A DNA stretch of 22,725 nt from Actinomycetes bacterium (GCA_023387755.1 JAEWHO010000099.1:1-22725), one strand, 5' to 3'; counted from the first letter of the stretch, positions 6,535 to 14,958 are shown. Notes: generated by a model not told the origin, from the letters alone. A program made the numbers and translations.

Positions 6535-8579
6535 GATTGTTGCCTTTTGTCCTGGGCGGCTAGCTGCGCCAGCATGCGGTTGTAGGCTGCCAGTTCGGCG
6601 TCGTCGTCCTGTTCCGCGCGGCGGTCCTTACGGCGGGCCTCCTTGGCATCGGAACGAGACCACATGACCGCCAAAATAATCGCCATCGCCAAGGTGGGGA
6701 GCTCCCCGATACCCCAGGTAATTTCCCCACCGATGTGCTGGTCGCGTAGCGCATCCACCCACCATGCTAGGCCGAGGTGGCCGAAGTGGTCGGCGGCCAG
6801 CAGGGCTTTCATGGAGATGATGGAGATTCCGAAGAAGGCGTGGAAGGCCATGGTGGCCAGCAGGAACACGAAACGCAGCGGGTAGCCGGGGCGGGTGGTG
6901 CCCGGATCAATCCCGATCACCACATTGGCGAAGAGGTAGCCGGCAATAGTGAAGTGGACGGTCATGAGGATGTGGCCCAGGTGGGTGGTCAAGGCCAGAT
7001 TGAACAGTGGCGTGTAGTAGAAGATCCACATGGAGCCCACAAAGTTGATGGCTGCCACGAACGGGTTTGCCCAGGCGCGGGCATAGCGGGAATGGACTAG
7101 CACGAGGAGCCATTCGCGCGGGCCTCGCGAGCCGTCGTGGCGCACCGGCAGGCCGCGGGAGGCGAGGGTGATCGGCCCGGCTAGGGCCAGGAAGATCGGG
7201 ATGATCATCACCAGGCTCATATGTTGCACCATATGGGCGGAGAACATCAGCCGCCCGTACACGGTGGGCCCGCCGTTGGTCAGCCAGATCATGCCGACCC
7301 ACGCCACCACCCAGCAGATGGTACGCCCGAGCGGCCAATGCACCCCGCGGCGCCGCAATATCCATACCCACCGCAAGTACACAAAGATCGCGGCCAGGCA
7401 CCCGAAGATAAGGAAGGGGTCTACAAACCATTGTGTGAACCAGGTGGTGAGGCTGGGCGCGGGCGGCTCTGGGTAGCCGATGGCCTCCCAAACGGGGGAG
7501 GGGTCCGGTAGCGGGGTTTGGGGGACCGGGGGCGCCGACGACGATAATGTCACGGCCAGTGCCATCACGGCGCCCATAAGGAGCAGCTCGCCACCGGCAA
7601 AACGCCAAAACGGGCGAGCGTTGGGGGTGGTTGCGGTCAAGGCTGGGAGGGTGTGCGCCCGGTGCCACCACCCGGCCAGCCCGAGCCCGATAAAACCGAG
7701 AGTTTTCGCGGTCAGTACCCATCCCCACGGGGTAGTGAAGAGTTCAGACGGCCCGTTCAATCGAATCCAGGCGGCGCAGATCCCGGAGACTACCGTGATG
7801 ACGAAACACCACAGCGCCAGGTGGGAGTAGCGCTGCGCGGCCCGGGGCAGATCAATGCCAATCCGCCCGGAGACGGCCACGAGTACCAGCAGCCCGCCCG
7901 CCCAGATCGTGACGGCGGTCAGGTGCATGAGCATTGAAGAAACTGCTAGATCATGCGCCGCTGCACCGGCCGCATGGCCGGTAAGGGCCAGCGGAACCAG
8001 CGAAATAATCGCCATCGTTGCCGCCCACGCAGCCGAGGTGTAATGCCCCATCATGGCTACGAAGGTGGCCGCCACCGCGGTGAGGAGGGTGGCCCAGAAA
8101 TACGCGATCCCCAGGTCTACTTCGGTTAGGAACTGCCACAGCCCGGGCCCGAAGGTCGCATCCCCAAGCGGGCGCATCGCCGTCACCGAGTATTCGATGA
8201 CGACGCTCGCCAGTTGGGCGAGCGTCCACACGACGGCGGCGACGCGGGCGATTTGAGCACTGAGCTGCCAGGCCCGCCCGTCCACCGGCTCCGAGGTGCG
8301 TTGGTGACGACGCGGGTGCGGCGTCGTCGGCACAATGACGGCACACAGCGCGGTAGCCCCAATGGTGATGGTGGCGGCGCTGCGATTGAGGAGGGTGAGC
8401 AACGGCAGGGACCAGCGGCCGATCGGCCCGGGATCGAGCGGCGGGGTGGGGGCGACGGCGCCGGAGGCGGCCAGTGAAAATACCGCTACCACAAGGGTGA
8501 CAGGCGCGAGCGCAAACAGGATTTGGGTGGCACGGCTGCGTGGTTGCGTAAACGTGCTGTCAGCGGCTACCTTTCCCAT
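6531..8579 (-). CDS. Bifunctional CopD-like copper transport / CtaG-type cytochrome c oxidase assembly protein
   Basis: A 682-residue polytopic membrane protein of the fused type typical of actinobacteria. The N-terminal half resembles CopD (copper import across the membrane), with membrane-embedded His and Met residues and a segment around MHLTAVTIWAGG. The C-terminal half matches caa3-type CtaG, the copper chaperone for the CuB site of cytochrome oxidase, with SAHMVQHMSL and HFTIAGYLFANVV. A charged cytoplasmic tail rich in Arg, Lys and Asp closes the protein. The ATG at 8579 has GGTGGGAG just upstream. It is the first gene of a two-gene unit with the PAP2-like protein and is divergent from pdxK across 94 bases. 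Confidence 0.9.
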   Translation of the reverse strand: MGKVAADSTFTQPRSRATQILFALAPVTLVVAVFSLAASGAVAPTPPLDPGPIGRWSLPLLTLLNRSAATITIGATALCAVIVPTTPHPRRHQRTSEPVDGRAWQLSAQIARVAAVVWTLAQLASVVIEYSVTAMRPLGDATFGPGLWQFLTEVDLGIAYFWATLLTAVAATFVAMMGHYTSAAWAATMAIISLVPLALTGHAAGAAAHDLAVSSMLMHLTAVTIWAGGLLVLVAVSGRIGIDLPRAAQRYSHLALWCFVITVVSGICAAWIRLNGPSELFTTPWGWVLTAKTLGFIGLGLAGWWHRAHTLPALTATTPNARPFWRFAGGELLLMGAVMALAVTLSSSAPPVPQTPLPDPSPVWEAIGYPEPPAPSLTTWFTQWFVDPFLIFGCLAAIFVYLRWVWILRRRGVHWPLGRTICWVVAWVGMIWLTNGGPTVYGRLMFSAHMVQHMSLVMIIPIFLALAGPITLASRGLPVRHDGSRGPREWLLVLVHSRYARAWANPFVAAINFVGSMWIFYYTPLFNLALTTHLGHILMTVHFTIAGYLFANVVIGIDPGTTRPGYPLRFVFLLATMAFHAFFGISIISMKALLAADHFGHLGLAWWVDALRDQHIGGEITWGIGELPTLAMAIILAVMWSRSDAKEARRKDRRAEQDDDAELAAYNRMLAQLAAQDKRQQS

Positions 8580-8631
8580 ACTCCCACCCTAGTTCTCTTT
8601 CGGGGAGCTCGGGATAGTGTGGAATCTAAGT

Positions 8632-8658
8632 GGCCTACCCCGGCGGTGTGGTAGGGCC
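8632..8658 (+). promoter_or_regulatory. Leader hairpin before pdxK ribosome site
   Basis: GGCCTACC (8632-8639) can pair with GGTAGGGCC (8650-8658) with one bulged base and a 10-base loop. The hairpin ends two bases before the GGAAGGA ribosome site of pdxK and could modulate translation. A weak -10-like TAGTGT lies upstream at 8615-8620. Any regulatory role is inferred from position only. Confidence 0.35.
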
Positions 8659-8673
8659 GGGAAGGAATACATC

Positions 8674-9480
8674 ATGGTTGCTTATGCGCACGTTATCGCC
8701 GGGTCGGAAGCGACCGGCGGGGCCGGAATTCAGGTTGACCTCAAGGTCTTCCACCAACTCGGCGTCTACGGGATGGGGACGCTCACCTGTATCGTGTCAA
8801 TGGATCCCAAGGACGGCTGGAATCACCGTTTTGTTCCAGTTGAGCCGCAGATTATCGCGGATCAGATTGAGGCCGCCCAAGGGGCGTTCCCGCAGGTGGA
8901 TACCGTGAAAGTAGGGATGCTCGGTACCCCGCAAACGGCCGAGGTGGTAGCTCACGCGCTCGCGGACCATCCGTATCGAGCCATCGTGGTGGACCCGGTT
9001 CTGGTATGCAAAACCCAGGAGCTCTCGCCCGCCTTGGAGACCGACAACGCCCTGCGCCAACTGGTGCTGCCCCACGCCCACGTAGTGACGCCGAATGTTT
9101 TTGAGGCCACTGTGCTCTCGGGCCGCGAATCGATTGAGACGGTCGATGATCTGATTGATGCAGCCAAGCGGATCGGTGATCTTGGGCCCCAGTACGTGCT
9201 CGCTAAGGGTGGGGTGGAGATCGCCGGCGACGCCGCCGTCGACGTGCTCTGGGACGGCAGTGAGATCCATGTATTCTCGGCTCCCAAGGTGGGGCGGGAG
9301 CGGATCCACGGGGCCGGATGTACTATCGCGGCCGCCGTCACTGCGGGCCTGGCGAAGGGCCAGTCGGTGCGCGACGCCGTCGCGGTGGCTAAGGAATTGG
9401 TGACGGCGGGGATTGCGGAACGTTTGCACTGTGCCACTCCCTTCGCCACCGTGTGGCAGCAGGCCTACCAGCCTCGCTGA
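8674..9480 (+). CDS. pdxK: Pyridoxal kinase, dual-cysteine ThiD-like subfamily
   Basis: A 268-residue ribokinase-fold enzyme that phosphorylates pyridoxal (vitamin B6 salvage); related enzymes phosphorylate HMP. The N-terminal AGSEATGGAGIQVDLK and VYGMGTLT segments, the VSMDPKDGWNH segment and the C-terminal IHGAGCT match the Gram-positive PdxK/ThiD-like type. The anion-hole position, normally Asp in GTGD, is Cys216 here, and a second Cys112 sits in the lid (VLVCK). These correspond to the two cysteines of the S. aureus-type pyridoxal kinase that binds pyridoxal as a hemithioacetal. The ATG at 8674 has AAGGAA six bases upstream, which is better than the in-frame GTG at 8617. It stands alone, with a promoter-like region between it and ctaG. 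Confidence 0.85.
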   Translation: MVAYAHVIAGSEATGGAGIQVDLKVFHQLGVYGMGTLTCIVSMDPKDGWNHRFVPVEPQIIADQIEAAQGAFPQVDTVKVGMLGTPQTAEVVAHALADHPYRAIVVDPVLVCKTQELSPALETDNALRQLVLPHAHVVTPNVFEATVLSGRESIETVDDLIDAAKRIGDLGPQYVLAKGGVEIAGDAAVDVLWDGSEIHVFSAPKVGRERIHGAGCTIAAAVTAGLAKGQSVRDAVAVAKELVTAGIAERLHCATPFATVWQQAYQPR

Positions 9481-9567
9481 CGGTATCAACCCGGGTCTGG
9501 TCTACACGCCTTGCCTTGGCTTAGCGTTGTGGGCCGACTTATCCACACCCCTCTACGGGGAGGGCGG

Positions 9568-9597
9568 TTGATTCGGTAAGGTGGCATCGAGTATCAA
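9568..9597 (+). promoter_or_regulatory. Putative promoter of the moxR operon
   Basis: TTGATT followed by an 18-base spacer and TATCAA resembles a housekeeping -35/-10 pair. It would give a leader of roughly 55-60 bases before the moxR start. No other promoter-like pair is as good in 9481-9661. Confidence 0.4.
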
Positions 9598-9603
9598 TGC
9601 AGC

Positions 9604-9643
9604 GGGCGCTCACTATGCGCCCTCTAGGCGGCCGTGTAGGCCG
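9604..9643 (+). promoter_or_regulatory. Two consecutive leader hairpins before moxR
   Basis: GGGCGC (9604-9609) pairs perfectly with GCGCCC (9617-9622) around a 7-base loop. Immediately after, CGGCC (9629-9633) pairs with GGCCG (9639-9643) around GTGTA. Both lie between the putative promoter and the GAGGAG ribosome site (9651-9656). They may stabilise or regulate the operon leader. Confidence 0.4.
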
Positions 9644-9661
9644 AGGACGTGAGGAGACCGG

Positions 9662-10675
9662 ATGGCCGAGGGACAGCTCGGAAATGATGAGTTGGCGCGC
9701 GCCCGCGACCTCATTGGGCGTGTCAATTCCATATTCAGTGCCACCGTGGTGGGGCAGGATGCCCTGCGGCGGGCGATGGTAGCCAGCCTTCTGGCCGGCG
9801 GGCATGTGCTGCTCGAATCCGTACCCGGGTTAGCAAAGACGACGGCGGCGCACACCCTCGCATCGGCGATTTCCGGTAGCTTCCACCGCATCCAGTGCAC
9901 TCCGGACCTCATGCCCAACGATATTGTGGGCACCCAGGTGTTCAACTACACCACCGGGGAACTCACCACCCAGCTCGGCCCGGTCCACGCGAACCTGGTG
10001 CTGCTGGACGAGATCAACCGCTCCTCGGCTAAGACTCAATCCGCCATGTTGGAGGCCATGCAGGAGCGGCAGACCACCATCGGCGGGCAGGTCTACCCGG
10101 TCCCGACCCCGTTCATGGTGCTTGCTACCCAGAACCCCATCGAAGAAGAAGGCACCTATGTGCTGCCAGAAGCACAGATGGACCGGTTCTTAGTTAAAGA
10201 AGTGCTCACCTACCCCTCGCCGGAGGAAGAAGTCCTCATCCTGGACGGTATCCACAATGGCACCCTGGCGGCCTCAGGCAGTAATACCCGTCCTGCCGGG
10301 GCAGCAGCACCGATTTCCCTAGAGGACGTGGCTGACCTGCAACGTATGACTGAACAGGTGTGGATCCACGACTCCCTCAAGCGCTATATCGTCGATATCG
10401 TCAATACCACCCGTGGGGGTGGGCCGCGCCCGGTTGGGAAGTTCGCCCAGGATGTGCGCGTGGGGGCTTCCCCGCGTGGTGCCATCGCGCTTATGCGGAT
10501 CGGGCAAGCGCTGGCGTTGATGGCGGGCCGGAACTATCTGGTGCCGGATGACGTCGTCGTTATGCGTCACTCGGTGCTGCGTCACCGCATTATCCGTACC
10601 TATGACGCGATTGCCCAAGGGGTGCGGGTGGAACAGTTGATCGATGCTGCCTTTGACGCCGTCCCCGTCCCGTAA
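9662..10675 (+). CDS. MoxR family AAA+ ATPase
   Basis: A 337-residue AAA+ ATPase. The P-loop is ESVPGLAKT with Lys59, Walker B is LLDEIN with Asp116-Glu117, and ATQNPIEEEGTY with the following LPEAQMDRF is the typical MoxR sensor-1 and arginine region; the C-terminal lid domain is around FAQDVRVGASPRG. MoxR proteins act as chaperone-like ATPases, usually with a vWA partner encoded nearby, which is exactly what follows here. The ATG at 9662 has GAGGAG five bases upstream. It is the first of six genes packed with little or no spacing. The substrate cannot be told from sequence. Confidence 0.92.
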   Translation: MAEGQLGNDELARARDLIGRVNSIFSATVVGQDALRRAMVASLLAGGHVLLESVPGLAKTTAAHTLASAISGSFHRIQCTPDLMPNDIVGTQVFNYTTGELTTQLGPVHANLVLLDEINRSSAKTQSAMLEAMQERQTTIGGQVYPVPTPFMVLATQNPIEEEGTYVLPEAQMDRFLVKEVLTYPSPEEEVLILDGIHNGTLAASGSNTRPAGAAAPISLEDVADLQRMTEQVWIHDSLKRYIVDIVNTTRGGGPRPVGKFAQDVRVGASPRGAIALMRIGQALALMAGRNYLVPDDVVVMRHSVLRHRIIRTYDAIAQGVRVEQLIDAAFDAVPVP

Positions 10676-10680
10676 CCTCC

Positions 10681-11553
10681 ATGATCCCTTACGTGCAACT
10701 GGCTGACCTCCGCCACCGCATCTCCTTGCCGGTGTTGCGGAAGGCGGCCGGTGCCCTGGAGGGCCGCCACCGTTCCATCTTCACCGGGACGGGGCAGGAC
10801 TTCGACGACCTCATGACCTACCGTCCCGGTGATGACGTCACCGATATTGACTGGAAGGCGTCCGCCCGTGCGGGGCAGCCGATTATCCGGCGGTTTGTGC
10901 GGGAAACGAATGCGTCTGTCGTCGTGGCAGTCGATACCTCCGTGACCATGACGGCGGCCGCGCTTTCCGAGGAAACCAAACTTGATGTGGCCATCGACGT
11001 CGTCGACGTTATCGCTTACCTCACTCGTTTTCGCGGGGACCTGCTCGGTCTGGTCTACGCCAGCGGCCCCCAGGTCCACCAGCTCCCCCCGAAAGCCGGC
11101 ACCGCCCACGCTGAGCTGATACGACGGCGGCTGCGTTGGGCGGCAGAAAACCCGGCCGGGCCCCGCCACTTCAGCGCCATCCTGGAACGTCTTGAGGCAC
11201 TGGTACGGCGACGCAGCCTGGTGGTGGTGATCGGCGACGATTTCTCCGTCGATGAGCGCTGTGAATCGATCCTGAAACGGCTGCGGGTCCGCCACGACAT
11301 CCTCTTTTTCTCAATCACTGATTTCGATCCGCGCCAGGGCGGTGGGCGGCCGCTCGTGGATGTTATGGGTGGGGAGATCCCCGGCTATGCAATGTCCGAT
11401 AAGCGCGTGGTCTATGAGGTCGAGCAGATGCTGAGCGAGCGGCGTGAACGCACCCGCAGCGTCCTGCAACAGTTGGGAATAGACTGGGCCGCCATCGGGG
11501 GCAGCGATGACGTGGTAGAGGCATTGATCGCATTACTGGTGAGGCACCGATGA
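10681..11553 (+). CDS. DUF58 domain protein (vWA-like)
   Basis: A 290-residue protein with the DUF58 signature at about residues 38-60 (GQDFDDLMTYRPGDD followed by TDIDWKASAR) and a vWA-like fold after it (VVVAVDTSVTM). DUF58 proteins are regularly encoded next to MoxR ATPases and vWA proteins and are thought to work with them. No membrane segment is evident, so it is probably cytoplasmic. The start ATG is five bases after the moxR stop without a Shine-Dalgarno, so coupling to moxR translation is likely. Its stop overlaps the next gene as ATGA. Confidence 0.9.
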   Translation: MIPYVQLADLRHRISLPVLRKAAGALEGRHRSIFTGTGQDFDDLMTYRPGDDVTDIDWKASARAGQPIIRRFVRETNASVVVAVDTSVTMTAAALSEETKLDVAIDVVDVIAYLTRFRGDLLGLVYASGPQVHQLPPKAGTAHAELIRRRLRWAAENPAGPRHFSAILERLEALVRRRSLVVVIGDDFSVDERCESILKRLRVRHDILFFSITDFDPRQGGGRPLVDVMGGEIPGYAMSDKRVVYEVEQMLSERRERTRSVLQQLGIDWAAIGGSDDVVEALIALLVRHR

Positions 11554-12020
11554 GCCCAAAAGACCTGTACCCCCTCGTGTCCTACTCCAACGCCTATACC
11601 GGAACTGCGGTAGCTTTCCTCCTGATCGCCCTGTGGTTGTGGTGGTTTACCCGCCCGCTTAAACGGCCGCGGGGTCGTGAGGGCACCGCGCGGGGGCAGC
11701 GGCGCACGACTGCGGCCGCGATCGCCCGGCTGCGGCAACAGTACGAGGCCGGGGAGATCTCCCTGCGCGAGCTTCACCTGCGCGCCTCGAAGATCGCCCG
11801 CGAGTTCGGGCACAGCGTTACCGGTTTCGATTGCACCACTAAAACCGCGCATCAGCTGCGCCAGCGGGCTGATCTTCTGCCGGTTGCACAGGTGGTAGAA
11901 CAGGCCGAGGAACCCTCCTTCGAGGCCGACCCGCACGCTCAGGCTTTGGCGATTTTCGCGGCCTTGGAGGCGATGGTGGAACAGATGGGTGAACCACGCG
12001 GGCAGGAGGGAGAGCCGTGA
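11550..12020 (+). CDS. Small single-TM protein of the MoxR/vWA operon
   Basis: A 156-residue protein with a short outer N-terminus, one membrane segment at about residues 17-34 (rich in Trp and Leu), a strongly basic stretch (RPLKRPRGREG), then a helical cytoplasmic domain with an LRQQYEAGEISLRELHLR helix and an acidic Gln/Glu-rich end. I do not recognise a named family with confidence; its place and shape resemble the DUF4381-like small proteins found between DUF58 and BatA-type genes. The ATG overlaps the DUF58 stop (ATGA) and its stop overlaps the next GTG (GTGA), so it is almost certainly expressed with its neighbours. Confidence 0.8.
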   Translation: MSPKDLYPLVSYSNAYTGTAVAFLLIALWLWWFTRPLKRPRGREGTARGQRRTTAAAIARLRQQYEAGEISLRELHLRASKIAREFGHSVTGFDCTTKTAHQLRQRADLLPVAQVVEQAEEPSFEADPHAQALAIFAALEAMVEQMGEPRGQEGEP

Positions 12021-13078
12021 TCGAAGCATCCCAACTCCCAGGTATTCACGTGCCCGGGATCGGCACACTGGTGTGGTGGTGGCTCACACTCATCCTGCTC
12101 ATCGCCCTGGTTGCGTGGGTAGTGATCGCCTGGCTGCGCCACCCGCGCCCTGGTGCGCAAGTAAAAATCGCGCACAGTCACTATATTCGCCAACTGCGCA
12201 GTTACCAGAATGTGGTGCGCTTCCGGCGGACCCGGATTACTCTGGCTCTGCTCGTGGTGTTTCTTTCAGCTGGTACCGCCGCCCTGGTGGCGGGGCGGCC
12301 CGCAGACGTCTTCTCTCGCTCGGAACGGCTCGCCTCCCGCGATATCGTCTTATGTTTAGACGTTTCCGGCTCGATGATTAGCTACGACTCGGAGATTCTA
12401 AACCGCTTCGCTGATCTGGTGAAGAACTTCCAAGGCGAGCGGATCGCGCTGGTCATCTGGAACTCCACCTCCCGCACCGTCTTCCCGCTGACGGACGACT
12501 ATGACATGATCCACCAGGAGCTCGACGCGCATGCTAAACTCCTCGATCTGGATCTCAATAGCTTCTCGGGCAGCGCCCAAGATTTAGCACCGGTTTTGGA
12601 TTTCTTAGAAGGGACGACGTCGACGCGCGACCAGTCTGCTTCTCTGATTGGCGACGGCCTTGTCAACTGTGTACAACAGTTCGATCAGGGAGATAAGGAA
12701 CGTTCTCGGTCAGTTATTTTCGCGACCGACAATGATCTGCGCGGGGAGCCGATATTTACCCTGCCCCAGGCCACTGCCTACGCTCAGGAACGCGGAGTGG
12801 AGGTTATTGGGCTGTTCTCGGCTACCGCAGAAGCGAAGGGGAGTGCAGATCTGCGCACCCCCTTCACCAGAGCAATCGAGGAGGCCGGTGGCAAAGTCTT
12901 CGATACCACCAGCCCCGATGCTGCCGCCAGCATCGTCGACAAAGTCGAACAGACAACCGCCCACGAATTGGACGCTAACCCGACCATCGTCGTCACCGAT
13001 CATCCCGAACGCCTCGCGCCCGTACTGATCGGGCTGGGCTTGGTGAGCCTGCTGGTATTGGGGTGGTGGCGCCTGTGA
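12017..13078 (+). CDS. vWA domain membrane protein, BatA-like
   Basis: A 353-residue membrane protein. Two N-terminal membrane segments (about 17-42 and 72-93) precede a von Willebrand A domain with MIDAS motif DVSGSM at Asp115, and a third TM (about 331-350) lies at the extreme C-terminus, the topology of Bat aerotolerance proteins. The second MIDAS element appears as ASLIGDGL (Ser where Thr is usual) and the third as FATDND, so metal binding looks possible. The GTG start overlaps the preceding stop as GTGA. The gene is followed by a second vWA gene, matching the BatA/BatB pair. It probably works with the MoxR ATPase; the substrate is unknown. Confidence 0.88.
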   Translation: MIEASQLPGIHVPGIGTLVWWWLTLILLIALVAWVVIAWLRHPRPGAQVKIAHSHYIRQLRSYQNVVRFRRTRITLALLVVFLSAGTAALVAGRPADVFSRSERLASRDIVLCLDVSGSMISYDSEILNRFADLVKNFQGERIALVIWNSTSRTVFPLTDDYDMIHQELDAHAKLLDLDLNSFSGSAQDLAPVLDFLEGTTSTRDQSASLIGDGLVNCVQQFDQGDKERSRSVIFATDNDLRGEPIFTLPQATAYAQERGVEVIGLFSATAEAKGSADLRTPFTRAIEEAGGKVFDTTSPDAAASIVDKVEQTTAHELDANPTIVVTDHPERLAPVLIGLGLVSLLVLGWWRL

Positions 13079-14088
13079 GTATCCACCCCCTCTACCCACT
13101 GCCGGTGACGGCCGCCCTGCTATGCCTGCTTGCGCTGGCTGTTGCCTGGGTGTGGCTGCGCCGTCCTCACCGGTCGGCTGCGTGGCGGCGCAGTCTCATC
13201 GCCCTCGGCTTGGCCGTGCTTCTGCTTGGGCCCAGTGCGCCGTTGAACCGCCAGCGGGTGACCTCCTCACTGGAGATTTACTTCGTCGTCGATACCACCG
13301 GCTCCATGGTGGCTGAGGATTACAACGGCAGCTCACCCCGGCTCGACGGCGTACGGGCAGACTTAGCCGCAATTGCCGACCATTTCCCCGAGGCTCGCTA
13401 CAGCATTATTAGCTATGCCGCAGAAGCCGTGCAGCAGATGCCCTTAACCACTGACCAGGGCGCGGTGAAGTCGTGGGCGGATACGGTGCGCCAGGAACGC
13501 TCCTACCTATCGGACGGTTCAGCAGCGGCCCGTCCAGTTCGTAAGCTGACGCAGATTTTGAAGCAGGCCAGAGAATCTCGCCCCGATAATCGCCGCCTGA
13601 TCTTCCTGTTCACTGACGGGGAAGTTACCAATACCGAATCTGACCAGTCCGATCCAGCCGCCTTTTCGCAACTGCGCAATCTAATTGACGGCGGGGCAGT
13701 CCTCGGTTACGGCACCGAGGCTGGCGGGAAGATGAAAGAGAATCTCCGCACTGAGAAACAGAACGAATCCCACCAGTACTTACGCGACTACTCCACCGGT
13801 CGGACCGCCATCTCCCATGCCGATCCGCAAACCCTTGCCGCAATTGCCGAGGAAATGCGCATTCCCTACGAGCACCGCAGCTCCCCTTCCGAACTCACCG
13901 CAGTATTCGACCAGATCCCTCCCAGTGTTATCGTGCCGGATGAAACTAGAGACGTTCCGGTAGATACCGTCGTGGTGTGGCCGGTTATGGTGCTGCTCGT
14001 GGCCCTCTTCGGGTGGGAACTCGCCGTCCTCATCCGGCAGTTGAAACTCGCTCGATCCACTCCGAGGGGAGGGGCCAATGCGGTTTAA
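13075..14088 (+). CDS. vWA domain membrane protein, BatB-like
   Basis: A 337-residue membrane protein with two close N-terminal hydrophobic segments (about 10-25 and 38-52), a vWA domain whose MIDAS is DTTGSM at Asp73 with Thr and FTDGE elements further on, and a C-terminal TM at about 300-320. I choose the GTG at 13075 because it overlaps the previous stop as GTGA, as elsewhere in this operon; an in-frame GTG four codons earlier is also possible. The long segment between FTDGE and the last TM (GYGTEAGGKMKEN and onward) matches actinobacterial BatB-like proteins. Its neighbours imply a role in a MoxR-driven, membrane-bound assembly. Confidence 0.88.
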   Translation: MSIHPLYPLPVTAALLCLLALAVAWVWLRRPHRSAAWRRSLIALGLAVLLLGPSAPLNRQRVTSSLEIYFVVDTTGSMVAEDYNGSSPRLDGVRADLAAIADHFPEARYSIISYAAEAVQQMPLTTDQGAVKSWADTVRQERSYLSDGSAAARPVRKLTQILKQARESRPDNRRLIFLFTDGEVTNTESDQSDPAAFSQLRNLIDGGAVLGYGTEAGGKMKENLRTEKQNESHQYLRDYSTGRTAISHADPQTLAAIAEEMRIPYEHRSSPSELTAVFDQIPPSVIVPDETRDVPVDTVVVWPVMVLLVALFGWELAVLIRQLKLARSTPRGGANAV

Positions 14089-14920
14089 GCAATCCCGCGC
14101 TGAATCTGATTCCACTGTGGTGACCTCCAGCGCAGCCGATACCCCCGAACTGCCTGCGGTTAAACGACCCCGTTGGGTCTACGCGGTTATCGCCGTACTG
14201 GTGATGCTCAGCTTAATCCTGATATGGGTGACGACGACGGCGGCGTTCGGCAAGTCTGGCCGTGGCAAAACCTGGGATAAACTCTACGGCTCGCACAGCC
14301 TGCTGATTCCAGTGGGCCCGGACGCCTGGCGGGGGCCGTACAATCGCGGAACGGCCGCCGCCATGCGCGGCGACTATGCCACCGCCTCCAGGCATCTATT
14401 GGCGGCTTTCGGGCGAGTGCCGGCCGCGAGCGCTAATGAGAAGGGATCGAAGGTTGGCAGTGCGGAATGTCAGGTCCGTATGAACTATTCCCTCAGCCTG
14501 GAAGCTGAGGGGGACGAAGCCTGGAAGAAAGCCGAGGGCGGGGATGCCACCGCTGAGGCCCTGGCCCGCCAGAAGTTCACCGAGGCGGCCCGTATTTCTA
14601 AACCGTGCACATCAGACGGTGAAGGCGGGCAAGCACTGGCCTCCCCAGAGGATGTGATCCATCAACGGCAGGCGAACAAGCCGCCCGAGACGCCGCCGAA
14701 CACCCCGGATCCGGCACCCTCTCCCGAGGATCCTGAACCGAGTGAGGAGCCGAGCAATCCGGATCCGAGCCAATCGCCCTCTCCCGAGCCCGATCCGAGC
14801 CCGTCTACTGAGAGCGAGCAGGAAAAGAAGCTACGCGAACGCCGCGAACAGGCCGAACAGGACTATCAGGACCGTCAAGCTGGTAAGGGCCCCGGTTACG
14901 GGCGTGGCAAGAACTGGTAG
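14078..14920 (+). CDS. TPR-like membrane protein with Pro/Ser/Glu-rich tail, BatC-like position
   Basis: A 280-residue protein. A cytoplasmic N-terminus is followed by one TM (about 34-54), then an outside domain with TPR-like helices (around NRGTAAAMRGDYATA and CQVRMNYSLSLEAEG), a disordered tail of Pro-Ser-Glu-Asp repeats (about 195-245), and a charged helix ending KNW. It overlaps the BatB-like gene by 11 bases and has GAGGGGAGGGG upstream. It is the last gene of the six-gene unit, where Bat clusters have a TPR protein. The Pro-rich part could cross or contact the cell wall. Family assignment rests mainly on context. Confidence 0.8.
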   Translation: MRFKQSRAESDSTVVTSSAADTPELPAVKRPRWVYAVIAVLVMLSLILIWVTTTAAFGKSGRGKTWDKLYGSHSLLIPVGPDAWRGPYNRGTAAAMRGDYATASRHLLAAFGRVPAASANEKGSKVGSAECQVRMNYSLSLEAEGDEAWKKAEGGDATAEALARQKFTEAARISKPCTSDGEGGQALASPEDVIHQRQANKPPETPPNTPDPAPSPEDPEPSEEPSNPDPSQSPSPEPDPSPSTESEQEKKLRERREQAEQDYQDRQAGKGPGYGRGKNW

Positions 14921-14943
14921 CGGGCCCACCCGCGACCACCCAG

Positions 14944-14958
14944 TACACTAGCGCTATG
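14944..14958 (+). promoter_or_regulatory. Putative leaderless promoter of mutT
   Basis: TACACT at 14944-14949 is followed by six bases and the ATG at 14956, so transcription would start at or beside the start codon. There is no Shine-Dalgarno. The same element and spacing precede ywiC on the other strand. Confidence 0.5.

Noticed and set aside
6907..7728. 273-residue minus-strand ORF
   Set aside because: Another frame within the CopD/CtaG gene on the same strand; Arg/Pro-rich and without membrane character.
14920..14933. Hairpin GCGGG/CCCGC after the MoxR operon as a terminator
   Set aside because: Only 5 bp with no T-tract, and it overlaps the space needed for the mutT promoter; too weak to call.
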